Below, piece by piece: positions 1-8,265 of a stretch of DNA of 64,000 bases. The stretch lies in NCBI RefSeq assembly GCF_008056315.1, contig NZ_VRKQ01000008.1, positions 124,001 through 188,000 on the forward strand, read 5' to 3'. A program made the translations under genes and the position numbers. Below the pieces are notes generated by a model that worked only from the letters and a program-made list of their open reading frames with translations, did not search any database and was not told where the DNA came from. Position 1 is the stretch's first letter. Every line of letters begins with the position of its first letter. This DNA comes from Seonamhaeicola maritimus. GTDB taxonomy: Bacteria > Bacteroidota > Bacteroidia > Flavobacteriales > Flavobacteriaceae.

Positions 1-1
1 G

Positions 2-2491
2 TCGAAAAAGTATAAAGTGACTTTTGGGAAAGGCATTGGAATAGATAAGTTTTCAGCAGAATTTGGAGGATATCAATCAGCTCCTGTTAATAGTGATAAT
101 TTCGTTATTGATGTTACTGATGGTCAAGGAAACAACTTGGATACTTCAGATACCATTAAGAAGTTTATTGGTATTGGTATGCGAGGTTCGGCAAGTGATA
201 GATACTCGGTAGAAGAAGAAGGTATGATTTTGTATTCGGCATTACCACATAAAGAAGTTCCTGCTCGTTCATGGCAGGGGCCTTCTCCAAATGTAAAAAT
301 GCTTATTAAAAATAATTACCCTAAAACTGGCGGACCATTTGCTCTAAGAGTTGTAGCTTCAAAGGGGCATGCCATTGCCTTAACTGAAGGGTTGATAGAG
401 TTGAGAGAAGATAAACCGGCAAGCCTTTTACCAAGCTCTATACGTCTTTTTTCTGTGAAAGATGTTGTTGGAGAAACTAGTAATTTGGTTGAAAAAGATA
501 GTCTTTTAGTGCCTGTTCAAGTGGATGGTTTTACCAATGCAACATTAAGAATAGACATACCTAAAGCGGGGTTTTATCAAATTGATTTGGTGCATCCTTA
601 CGTGCCAAATGAAGATATGCCATCATATTTATTAAGAATTGGTAAGTTTAATAAATTACAGGAGCGTTTAAGATTAGATGAATCTTTAAAAGATCAGGCG
701 GAAATTATAACACCAGTATCTTTAGCTTATTTAAACAAAGGAAGGTACAAAACAACCATTGGTGGTAAGTTTTTTGTTGGTTTTAAGGAACTCAGAATTA
801 CACCTTTGCAAGAAGGAGAAAGCACCTTAACAGAGGAACTAAAAGCTGAAGCAGCGAAAAACGAAGATAAATATGCGCATTTAACGCCTTCCATTCAATC
901 ATTTATAGGAACTAGAACTGATGATGGTATGGACTATAGAACTTTTGATGCCACTAAAGAAGTAGTTTCAGAAAATGGAGAATTTAAAACTTTTGAGTTC
1001 TTTGGGCATTTAGAAAATCTTCCTGTACCGGTTTATGATCCCGGAGAAAACACATTACTTTCAAATACCATGATTGTTGGACTTTGGAATAATCATTTGG
1101 TTAAGAATAAAGGTGAAAATGGACCACCCCTATATGTGAAATCTATGGAGATGGAAGTGCCTTATCATCCAGTTTGGCCACCAAAAAGTCATACAGAGAT
1201 TTTTATAGATTCGCCAAATAAAAATATGGAAGAAATTTATGCTGCTGAGGTTTTAGAAACCTTTATTGAGCGTGCATTTAGGCGTCCTATGATAGAGGGT
1301 GAATTAGATAAATATTTGAATTTCTGGAAGGCTTCAAGAGGTAGTTTTGAATCCTTTGAAGATAGTATAAAAGAAGTTTTGGTTGCAGTACTTTGTTCAC
1401 CTAATTTCTTATATTTATTAGAACCGGAAGAAATTGTACCAGATGTTAAAACAGAAGACTTCCTTTTAGCATCAAAAATGGCTTATTTTTTATGGAATTC
1501 TCCTCCAGATGAAACGCTTTCAGAGTTAGCTTCCCAAGGTAAGCTTAAGACTAATGTGCCACAGCAAATAAAACGAATGGTTGAAAGCCCAAAAATCAAG
1601 AAAATGATTGAGGCATTCTCATATGAATGGCTACGAGTTGATAGGCATGAAAACATGACTGTAAGTGCAAAACTATATCCTGATTTCACGCGTTTTGTAA
1701 AAGAAGACATGACTAATGAAACTTATACTTTTATTGAGCATGTGTTAAAAGAGAATCTTAGTATTTTGAATTTTATTGATTCAGATTTTGCTATGCTAAA
1801 TCAAAATTTAGCCGAGTTTTATGGGGTGGATGGTATTAGAGGAAGTGCATTTAGACCTGTAGCGATTAATAGAGAAGAGAATAGAGGAGGATTATTGTCA
1901 CAGGGAGCATTTTTAACTGGGCATTCAGATGGTATTCAGGCACATCCTATAAAGAGAGCGGTTTGGTTAAAAGAGAAAATTCTTGGTGACCCACCACCGC
2001 CACCGCCTCCAAATGTACCAGAATTAGACCCAGAAACACCAGGTTTTGAAGAATTAACCTTAAAAGAGCAATTAGAATTGCATCGTAATAAAGCCTCATG
2101 CATTGATTGTCATTTAAAAATAGACCCATATGGTGTAGCTTTTGAGAATTACGATGCCGTGGGAAGATATATAACAGAAGCTAAAGGAAGGCCCATAGAT
2201 TCTAAATCAAAATTGCCAGATGGTGTGGAAGTTAATGGTATTCAGGGTATTAAAGAATATATCTTATCTTTGAAAAGAGACGATTTTACAAGGTCTTTGG
2301 TAGAACACTTGTATGCCTACGCCCTTGGTAGAGACATTAGTTTTTCTGATGATAAAGAAATTAATAGGATAGTAAAGGAAGTAAAAAAGAACGATTATAA
2401 GTTTCAAACTGTATTAGAACAAATTATTTTAAGTAAATCATTTTCAAAAACGCTTGGTAATGAAAAGAAAATCGTGGCATCTAGACCGTAG
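2..2491 (+). CDS. DUF1592/DUF1588/DUF1585 domain c-type cytochrome-like protein, 5' partial
   Basis: The reading frame is open from base 2, so the gene begins upstream of the window; the GTG at 17 is only an internal codon. About 829 residues are visible. They match the C-terminal half of the planctomycete-type cytochrome family: a DUF1595-like helical block (FIERAFRRP, near base 1270), DUF1592 (near 1460-1860), DUF1588 with its proline run (GDPPPPPPPNVPE, bases 1987-2025) and DUF1585 at the end (LYAYALGRD). A CIDCH haem-c attachment motif lies at bases 2099-2113. The missing N-terminus would normally carry a signal peptide and often another cytochrome domain. The stop overlaps the start of the DUF1552 gene, so the two are probably translationally coupled. 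The family is exported and presumed redox active, but its substrate is not established. Domain assignment is firm; function is unknown. Confidence 0.85.
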   Translation, partial: SKKYKVTFGKGIGIDKFSAEFGGYQSAPVNSDNFVIDVTDGQGNNLDTSDTIKKFIGIGMRGSASDRYSVEEEGMILYSALPHKEVPARSWQGPSPNVKMLIKNNYPKTGGPFALRVVASKGHAIALTEGLIELREDKPASLLPSSIRLFSVKDVVGETSNLVEKDSLLVPVQVDGFTNATLRIDIPKAGFYQIDLVHPYVPNEDMPSYLLRIGKFNKLQERLRLDESLKDQAEIITPVSLAYLNKGRYKTTIGGKFFVGFKELRITPLQEGESTLTEELKAEAAKNEDKYAHLTPSIQSFIGTRTDDGMDYRTFDATKEVVSENGEFKTFEFFGHLENLPVPVYDPGENTLLSNTMIVGLWNNHLVKNKGENGPPLYVKSMEMEVPYHPVWPPKSHTEIFIDSPNKNMEEIYAAEVLETFIERAFRRPMIEGELDKYLNFWKASRGSFESFEDSIKEVLVAVLCSPNFLYLLEPEEIVPDVKTEDFLLASKMAYFLWNSPPDETLSELASQGKLKTNVPQQIKRMVESPKIKKMIEAFSYEWLRVDRHENMTVSAKLYPDFTRFVKEDMTNETYTFIEHVLKENLSILNFIDSDFAMLNQNLAEFYGVDGIRGSAFRPVAINREENRGGLLSQGAFLTGHSDGIQAHPIKRAVWLKEKILGDPPPPPPPNVPELDPETPGFEELTLKEQLELHRNKASCIDCHLKIDPYGVAFENYDAVGRYITEAKGRPIDSKSKLPDGVEVNGIQGIKEYILSLKRDDFTRSLVEHLYAYALGRDISFSDDKEINRIVKEVKKNDYKFQTVLEQIILSKSFSKTLGNEKKIVASRP

Positions 2492-3812
2492 AACCTTTAT
2501 AAAGGGGGTGGGAGCAGCTGTATTGTTACCATATATGGAGTGTATGGGCATGGGTAAATTATCACAATTTGCTGATGCACCACAGGTCCCAAAACGTTTG
2601 TGTTTTGTTTATTTTCCTAATGGTGTAAGTGTTCCAGGTGCTAATCACAAAAAATACAGTCAATGGAATTGGTTTCCACATAAAACCGGTACAGATTATG
2701 AATTTACCAATTCAATAGCACCATTAGCGCCTTTTAAAAAAGACATGACCATTTTGGGTGGGTTGAGTCATCCAAATAGTAGAAGTGTACTTGGTCATAT
2801 TGCAGGAGATACTTGGCTTACAGGAGGTGATTTAAGAGGTAACAAGTACAACAACTCTATTTCGGTTGATCAATTAGCAGCACAAAAACTAAGCAAGCAT
2901 ACTAGGATTCCTTACTTAACTTTATCTACAGATGGTGGCGTAGGTTATAAATCTAGAGCATCTACTTTGTCTTTTGATTCTAATGGTAGAGCTATTCCGT
3001 CAGAACATCGTCAGCGTGAAATATTTGAACGTTATTTTTCTCCGGCAGGAGGGGCTTCAACTAAAGAAAGAAGACAAAGTTTACAACAAGATAAAAAGAT
3101 TGTCGATTTAGTTTTGGAGGACAGTAAAAGTCTAAAAAAGCGATTGGGACAAAATGATAAAACAAAGTTAGACGAATACATGTCTACTTTAAATAGAGTA
3201 GAGGAACAAGTAAAACGAAATGAAAAGTGGTTGGATGTTCCCATGAAGGAATTTGATGCATCTCGTTTAAATTTAAGTGTAGACCCTGTGGCGAGTCCAG
3301 AAGATTATTTGCGCTCAACATTAGATTTAATGATTCTTGGTTTTGAAACTGATTTAACTCGGGTTATGACATACATGATGGCACGAGAAGATGGTTTAGG
3401 TTTTGGAGATGCTTTCCCTAAAATAGCATTGAATTTATCTGGTCATCACGGAATGACTCATGATAAGAAAACAGGTTATCAAGAACGTTTGGGTAAATAC
3501 GATCAGTGGTTGAGTAAGCAGTTTGCTTATTTCTTGGATAAAATGAAAAATACACATGATGAACATGGTTCTTTATTGGATAATACCTTGGTTCTTTATG
3601 GAAGTTGTTGTAGTTCTACGCATAATGCCAATAATTTGCCACTTATTTTGGCCGGTGGAAAAAATATGGGGTTAAAACATGGTAGTTATGAAACCTTTGA
3701 TGCTAAACATATACACATGTCTAATTTATTTGTAAGTATGTTGAATACCGTTGGTGTTAATGTAGAGACCTTTGCCGACAGTACAGGAGCGTTACCAGCA
3801 ATTTTTAATTAA
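2460..3812 (+). CDS. Tat-exported DUF1552 domain protein
   Basis: The protein has 450 residues, starting at ATG 2460; a TTG six bases upstream is also in frame but less likely. It begins with a twin-arginine leader (DRRTFIKGVGAAVLLPYM), so export in folded form by Tat, possibly with a cofactor, is expected. The rest matches the DUF1552 family, whose C-terminal half recalls the alkaline-phosphatase/sulfatase-like fold of DUF1501 proteins (SGHHGMTHD and a DNTLVLYGS stretch). The start lies inside the end of the DUF1592 gene. DUF1592-DUF1552 pairs are a recurrent arrangement in Planctomycetes and Bacteroidota and suggest one functional unit. No catalytic activity has been assigned to the family that I can name. 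Family call firm; function unknown. Confidence 0.82.
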   Translation: MKRKSWHLDRRTFIKGVGAAVLLPYMECMGMGKLSQFADAPQVPKRLCFVYFPNGVSVPGANHKKYSQWNWFPHKTGTDYEFTNSIAPLAPFKKDMTILGGLSHPNSRSVLGHIAGDTWLTGGDLRGNKYNNSISVDQLAAQKLSKHTRIPYLTLSTDGGVGYKSRASTLSFDSNGRAIPSEHRQREIFERYFSPAGGASTKERRQSLQQDKKIVDLVLEDSKSLKKRLGQNDKTKLDEYMSTLNRVEEQVKRNEKWLDVPMKEFDASRLNLSVDPVASPEDYLRSTLDLMILGFETDLTRVMTYMMAREDGLGFGDAFPKIALNLSGHHGMTHDKKTGYQERLGKYDQWLSKQFAYFLDKMKNTHDEHGSLLDNTLVLYGSCCSSTHNANNLPLILAGGKNMGLKHGSYETFDAKHIHMSNLFVSMLNTVGVNVETFADSTGALPAIFN

Positions 3813-3864
3813 AATTTAGGCGTTGCAGAAAGTTAAAAAAAGAAATATTTAGAAAATAAGAAAC

Positions 3865-3910
3865 ATACAATGTTGATTTTAATGTCTTGAAATTAACATT
3901 GTATTTTTTT
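3865..3910 (+). terminator. Rho-independent terminator after the DUF1592-DUF1552 pair
   Basis: A 15-bp near-perfect inverted repeat (arms 3865-3879 and 3890-3904, containing ACAATGTT and AACATTGT) is followed by a T run at 3904-3910. It lies 53 bases after the DUF1552 stop and before the permease gene, so the downstream genes probably have their own promoter or depend on read-through. Confidence 0.75.
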
Positions 3911-3953
3911 GTGTCAAAAAATCAAAAACCAATAAACACTAAAAACCAATTAA

Positions 3954-5282
3954 ATGAGTGAGCAAAAAAAGATACCGGTAGTCAGTATGCAATTATTGAT
4001 ACCTTTTATATTGATAACGTCGTTATTTGCCCTATGGGGATTTGCAAACGACATGACCAATCCTATGGTGCGTGGATTTCAAAAAGTATTAGAGCTAACA
4101 AATAAACAAGCTTCTTTGGTTCAGTTGGCCTTTTATGGCGGTTACTTTACAATGGCTATTCCGGCAGCCCTATTCGTTAATAAATATTCCTATAAAAGTG
4201 GAGTTTTAATTGGGTTGGCTTTATATTCAATTGGCGCCTTATTGTTTTACCCGGCAGCCTCTTGGGAAAGCTATGGCTTCTTTTTAGCAGCACTTTATAT
4301 TTTAACATTTGGATTGGCATTTTTAGAAACTACAGCTAATCCTTATATCTTGGCAATGGGAGCCGAAGAAACTGCGACACAGCGTTTAACCTTTGCCCAA
4401 ATGTTTAATCCAATGGGGTCTATTGCTGGTCTTTTAATTGCGCAAAACTTTGTTTTGGGTTCATTACAGTCTGACAACCTTGCTGAAGATGGAATTACAC
4501 CCATATATGACACCCTATCCGAAACAGCGAAAGCAGCAGTTAGAACCGCAGATTTGCAAGTGATTCGTAATCCTTATGTAGTTTTAGGATTAGTGGTTGC
4601 CCTGTTTTTTGTTCTGATAGCGGTGGTGAAAATGCCTAAAAGTGTACATCATGGAGCCAAAGTTAAATTTGTAGATTCCGTAAAAAGATTATGGAAGCAA
4701 CCAAAATTTTCCTTTGGAGTGATTTCCCAAGGCGTATATGTGGGAGCTCAAATTATGTGTTGGACCTATGTGTATCAATACGCCGAAACCTTAGGGATAG
4801 ATAGTCAAACAGCTGTCATGTATGGTTTGGCAGGATATGTCTTTTCTCTTATTGGGAGGGCCGCCGGAACGGTATTGCTTTCAAAAATAAATTCAGGTAA
4901 ATTGTTAATGATATTTGGTTTATGTGGAATGACTACGGTATTAGGAGCCATCTTTTTACCCGGTATGATGGGAATATATTCATTGGTAGCTACCTCTTTG
5001 TTTTTCTCAATAATGTTCCCAACTATTTACGGAATTGCACTAGACGGTCAAGGGGAAGATGCCAAATTTGGGTCGTCTTTCTTGGTGATGTCTATTGTTG
5101 GAGGTGCTTTAATGCCGTTGATTCAAGGTTCTATTCTTGATTTTGGTGGACCTGGTTATGAAGACACTATGTTCTTAGGCGTTTCTGAAATGAGATACTC
5201 TTTTTTCTTGTCATTTGTATGCCTTTTAATTGTGGCTATTTATGGAAGAAAAGTGTATACAAAATACACCAAAGAAGCATAA
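3954..5282 (+). CDS. sugar MFS transporter, FucP family (copy 1)
   Basis: A 442-residue inner-membrane permease of the FucP/GluP branch of the major facilitator superfamily, with about 12 hydrophobic segments. Family signatures are visible: FALWGFANDMTNPM in the first helix, an ETTANPYILAMG stretch, and GAQIMCWTYVYQY in the second half. Members carry out proton-coupled uptake of L-fucose, glucose, galactose or similar hexoses; the substrate cannot be read from sequence. It sits between exported redox genes (DUF1592/DUF1552 upstream, di-haem protein and PQQ-like lipoprotein downstream), suggesting it imports the product of that periplasmic chemistry. A clear paralogue lies at 31834-33165. The preceding terminator makes a separate promoter likely, but no good -7 box was found. 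Confidence 0.9.
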   Translation: MSEQKKIPVVSMQLLIPFILITSLFALWGFANDMTNPMVRGFQKVLELTNKQASLVQLAFYGGYFTMAIPAALFVNKYSYKSGVLIGLALYSIGALLFYPAASWESYGFFLAALYILTFGLAFLETTANPYILAMGAEETATQRLTFAQMFNPMGSIAGLLIAQNFVLGSLQSDNLAEDGITPIYDTLSETAKAAVRTADLQVIRNPYVVLGLVVALFFVLIAVVKMPKSVHHGAKVKFVDSVKRLWKQPKFSFGVISQGVYVGAQIMCWTYVYQYAETLGIDSQTAVMYGLAGYVFSLIGRAAGTVLLSKINSGKLLMIFGLCGMTTVLGAIFLPGMMGIYSLVATSLFFSIMFPTIYGIALDGQGEDAKFGSSFLVMSIVGGALMPLIQGSILDFGGPGYEDTMFLGVSEMRYSFFLSFVCLLIVAIYGRKVYTKYTKEA

Positions 5283-5317
5283 ATTTATAATGTAAACACT
5301 TAAAGAAGTTAAGATTT

Positions 5318-6331
5318 GTGAAGGCCTCAAAAAGCTTTTGGGTTTTGTTTTTTGTGTTGGCAGGTATTCAATTGGGATACTGCCAAACTAACAATAATCA
5401 AAACGCCCATAGTTTAAGGGAGATACTAAAACCTTATTTCGTGCCTGTGGCACAAGATGCCAATTTTTTAAATAAGGAACTGCTGAAGATACAACTGGGC
5501 AGGCAGCTTTTTTATGATAAAAGGTTGTCTACTAACACAAATGTATCCTGTTTTAGTTGTCATGATTTAAGCGCCTATGGAACCAATGGTACCTATTATT
5601 TAGAACAAAAGGCAAAAGGAACATTATACAGGGATGTACCCTCAGTATATAATATTACGCCGTTACCTATGTTTAATGCAGATGGAGGTATTGAAAGTAT
5701 TAGGAAAAAGTTGAAACAGTCACTAATAAGCGATCATGAAATGGCTGCCGAAAGTGAAAACACAGTAGTAGATGCATTGGAACAGATTGATGGTTATAAG
5801 CCACTGTTCGAACAGTCCTTTCCCGAGGGGGATGCCATAACTTTTGATAATGCGGTATCAGCTCTACAAATGTTCATTCAAGGCTTGGTTACGCCAGCAC
5901 CCATTGATGATTTTATTCAAGGAGATGATACGGCATTGACTCGTGTTCAGATAGAGGGCGGACATGTCTTTAATGATAAAAACTGTTATTCCTGCCATAC
6001 AGGTTCTAATATTGGTGGGCAGATGGTTCAGAAGTTGGGAGTAACAGAAGAATGGCCAAATCAAACCGATTTGGGCTATTATAAGGTGTTTAGGAATCCG
6101 GCTTATAAAATGTTCTTTAGGGTATCGCCCTTAAGAAATGTAGATAAAACAGCACCGTATTTCCATGACGTATCCGGTGAAACATTAGTGGAATCGATTA
6201 AGCTTATGGGGAAGTACGAACGCGGATTGGTAATTACCAATGAAGAAGCGCTTAAAATACAAGAATTTTTAAAATCCCTAACAGGAGACCTTCCCATGGA
6301 ATATATTAAGAAACCAAGTCTGCCCCAATAA
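5318..6331 (+). CDS. di-haem cytochrome c peroxidase / MauG-like protein
   Basis: A 337-residue exported protein starting at GTG 5318 (no better ATG is in frame). A signal peptide covers about residues 1-22 (cleavage near GYCQ). Two haem-c attachment sites are visible: CFSCH (residues 78-82) and CYSCH (223-227), the spacing of the bacterial di-haem cytochrome c peroxidase/MauG superfamily. The N-terminal haem domain includes the usual LGRQLFYDKRLS stretch. Classical members reduce hydrogen peroxide in the periplasm; MauG-type members instead oxidise a partner protein or substrate. The company of a PQQ-like propeller and a DUF1592 cytochrome leaves a dedicated oxidative role open. Length is normal for the family. 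It is followed after 17 bases by the PQQ-like lipoprotein gene, so the two are likely co-transcribed. Confidence 0.88.
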   Translation: MKASKSFWVLFFVLAGIQLGYCQTNNNQNAHSLREILKPYFVPVAQDANFLNKELLKIQLGRQLFYDKRLSTNTNVSCFSCHDLSAYGTNGTYYLEQKAKGTLYRDVPSVYNITPLPMFNADGGIESIRKKLKQSLISDHEMAAESENTVVDALEQIDGYKPLFEQSFPEGDAITFDNAVSALQMFIQGLVTPAPIDDFIQGDDTALTRVQIEGGHVFNDKNCYSCHTGSNIGGQMVQKLGVTEEWPNQTDLGYYKVFRNPAYKMFFRVSPLRNVDKTAPYFHDVSGETLVESIKLMGKYERGLVITNEEALKIQEFLKSLTGDLPMEYIKKPSLPQ

Positions 6332-6348
6332 TTAATAAAATTGATAAA

Positions 6349-8253
6349 ATGAATCGAATAATCAAATTAGCAGCCTATTTAAGTGTTTTTGTCCTTTGGT
6401 TCTCCTGCGGTACAAATCAGGAAAGCATCACAACCATTTCCAATAGTGAGAATCAATGGCCTATGTCTGGTGGGCCAAATGGGAGCTGGAAAGTTGAAAC
6501 CAACTTAGATGTTCCAACCAAATGGTCTGTTAGAACAGGAGAAAATATTAAATGGAAGAAGACTTTAGAAGAAGGTGGTCAAAGCGGGATTGCCGTTTGG
6601 AATGATAAATTGTTTCTTACAATAAATCCGCCAATTGATACCCCTAAATATTCAGAAGTTCTTGAGTTGTATGCAATTGCCGAAACAAATTATGAATCTC
6701 TTTTTAATCAAGTTGAAGAGGTGTTAAAAGCAAAGAATGATAGGCAGTATTTAAAATTGAAAAAAGCCTTAAAAGAACCTGAAACTCAATGGAAAAATTT
6801 CCTAAAAAATCATAAACATTATCAGTCCGTTTCAGAATTGGAAAAGCCTACCGTAAAAGCTAATTTAATGCGAAAGCAACCCATTGGAAAAGCTTATATC
6901 AAACATTTTAAGAAATACAGTACCTATGTGCATGAGCAATCTGAAGCATTGAAAACAGTAAATTCAGAATTTGAAAAAGTAAAGAAATTAAAACGCGGTG
7001 GCGCCTCTGCCAAAGATATTGTGTTACTCTGTTTAGATGCCAATAACGGGAAGGAACTATGGCGAAAAACAGTTAAAGGGGAAATAAGTAGCGATTACAA
7101 CTACGGATTTAGTGATGCTACAACACCTTGCCCTATCACCGACGGGAAACATGTGTGGGCCATTAATGCCAGTGGCGGAATGGCTTGTTTTACCATGAAT
7201 GGAGATATGGTTTGGGAACGTACTTGGATGCCATCTACAGGGAGGCCATTTAACAAACAATTTGATTCTATTATGTTCGATGATTTGATCTTAAATGTTG
7301 AGCCCCCAGCAGCAGATGATAACAGCAGAATTAAAGAATGGAATTATTTACATGCTTTTAATAAGCATACAGGAGAGCGCGTTTGGGTTACCAAAGAGGC
7401 GTTAACACATTACAATACACCAATTGTTGGAGAGACTTTTGATGGAAAACCAGCGGTGATGATTGGTAGAGGAGGACCTCACGAAGTACCCGAACGTCCC
7501 GTAGGTTTAACTTTGATAAGTCTGGAAAAAGAAAATCAGGGGAATGCTATTTGGAATTGGGAGCCAACAGAAACCAACAAAATTTCAGGTTGGGGAGCTC
7601 TAAGTACTCAGCATTGGGATGCGAATAAAGTGTCTTGGTTTTTGGCGGGAGATGATCATGTAACCGTTGATTCTAAAACAGGACAACAAATTGACAAAAA
7701 GCAATTAAATATAGTAGACCAATATGTGTTCAATGTTGAAACAGGCAAGTACGAGCTTAAAAAGGATGTGAAATTAATTCATCATCAAAACCAACGTCAT
7801 TGCAATATTATGGCAAGTAATAACCTGTTTTATATGGTGCGTTACAAACCTTTTATGGCTAAGCACAACACGGAAACAGGTAAAAACGAACAAATAGAAT
7901 TGCCACATGATATTGATAACGATGGTAACTTTATTTGGGGGCAGCCCCAAAAAAATGATGGTTTGAATTCACAAGGGCAATTGCATACCGGTGACCCAAG
8001 AACTAGGGGTGATGGGTTTCAAAAGTGCTTTTTAGGTTCACCAACCATGATTAATAATTACATTTATTTTACCAACGCCTTGGGGACTGTTTATGTTCTT
8101 GATTCAAAAGCCGATACCTTTGATGAATCGGCTTTAATTGCTGTAAATGACCTTGGCCCAAAAGGAGCGACCTGGAGCGTGAATTCCTTAAGTTTTGCCA
8201 ACGGACATATTTATCATAGAACCATGAAAGAGATTATTTGTATTGGCGATTAG
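6349..8253 (+). CDS. PQQ-type beta-propeller lipoprotein
   Basis: A 634-residue lipoprotein with a lipobox ending at residue 20 (LWFSCG). The body contains PQQ-like beta-propeller blades: WPMSGGPNGSWKV near the N-terminus and the WRKTVKGE, VWERTWMPS and ERVWVTKEA repeats. An insert of roughly 150 charged, helical residues interrupts the first blades (about residues 100-220). Proteins with this fold may be PQQ-dependent dehydrogenases or non-catalytic scaffolds of the BamB type. The calcium/PQQ ligands of the true alcohol dehydrogenases are not evident to me, so catalysis is not claimed. It is the last gene of the rightward cluster and converges on the symporter gene with only 12 bases between stops. 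Confidence 0.75.
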   Translation: MNRIIKLAAYLSVFVLWFSCGTNQESITTISNSENQWPMSGGPNGSWKVETNLDVPTKWSVRTGENIKWKKTLEEGGQSGIAVWNDKLFLTINPPIDTPKYSEVLELYAIAETNYESLFNQVEEVLKAKNDRQYLKLKKALKEPETQWKNFLKNHKHYQSVSELEKPTVKANLMRKQPIGKAYIKHFKKYSTYVHEQSEALKTVNSEFEKVKKLKRGGASAKDIVLLCLDANNGKELWRKTVKGEISSDYNYGFSDATTPCPITDGKHVWAINASGGMACFTMNGDMVWERTWMPSTGRPFNKQFDSIMFDDLILNVEPPAADDNSRIKEWNYLHAFNKHTGERVWVTKEALTHYNTPIVGETFDGKPAVMIGRGGPHEVPERPVGLTLISLEKENQGNAIWNWEPTETNKISGWGALSTQHWDANKVSWFLAGDDHVTVDSKTGQQIDKKQLNIVDQYVFNVETGKYELKKDVKLIHHQNQRHCNIMASNNLFYMVRYKPFMAKHNTETGKNEQIELPHDIDNDGNFIWGQPQKNDGLNSQGQLHTGDPRTRGDGFQKCFLGSPTMINNYIYFTNALGTVYVLDSKADTFDESALIAVNDLGPKGATWSVNSLSFANGHIYHRTMKEIICIGD

Positions 8254-8265
8254 CAGTGTCCACTT

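Noticed and set aside
17-19. GTG at base 17 as the start of the DUF1592 gene
   Set aside because: The frame is open to base 2 and the protein lacks its expected N-terminal domains and signal peptide, so the gene is cut by the window edge.
1990-2010. CCACCGCCACCGCC-like stretch as a simple repeat or slippage site
   Set aside because: It encodes the conserved proline run of DUF1588 and is explained by the protein.
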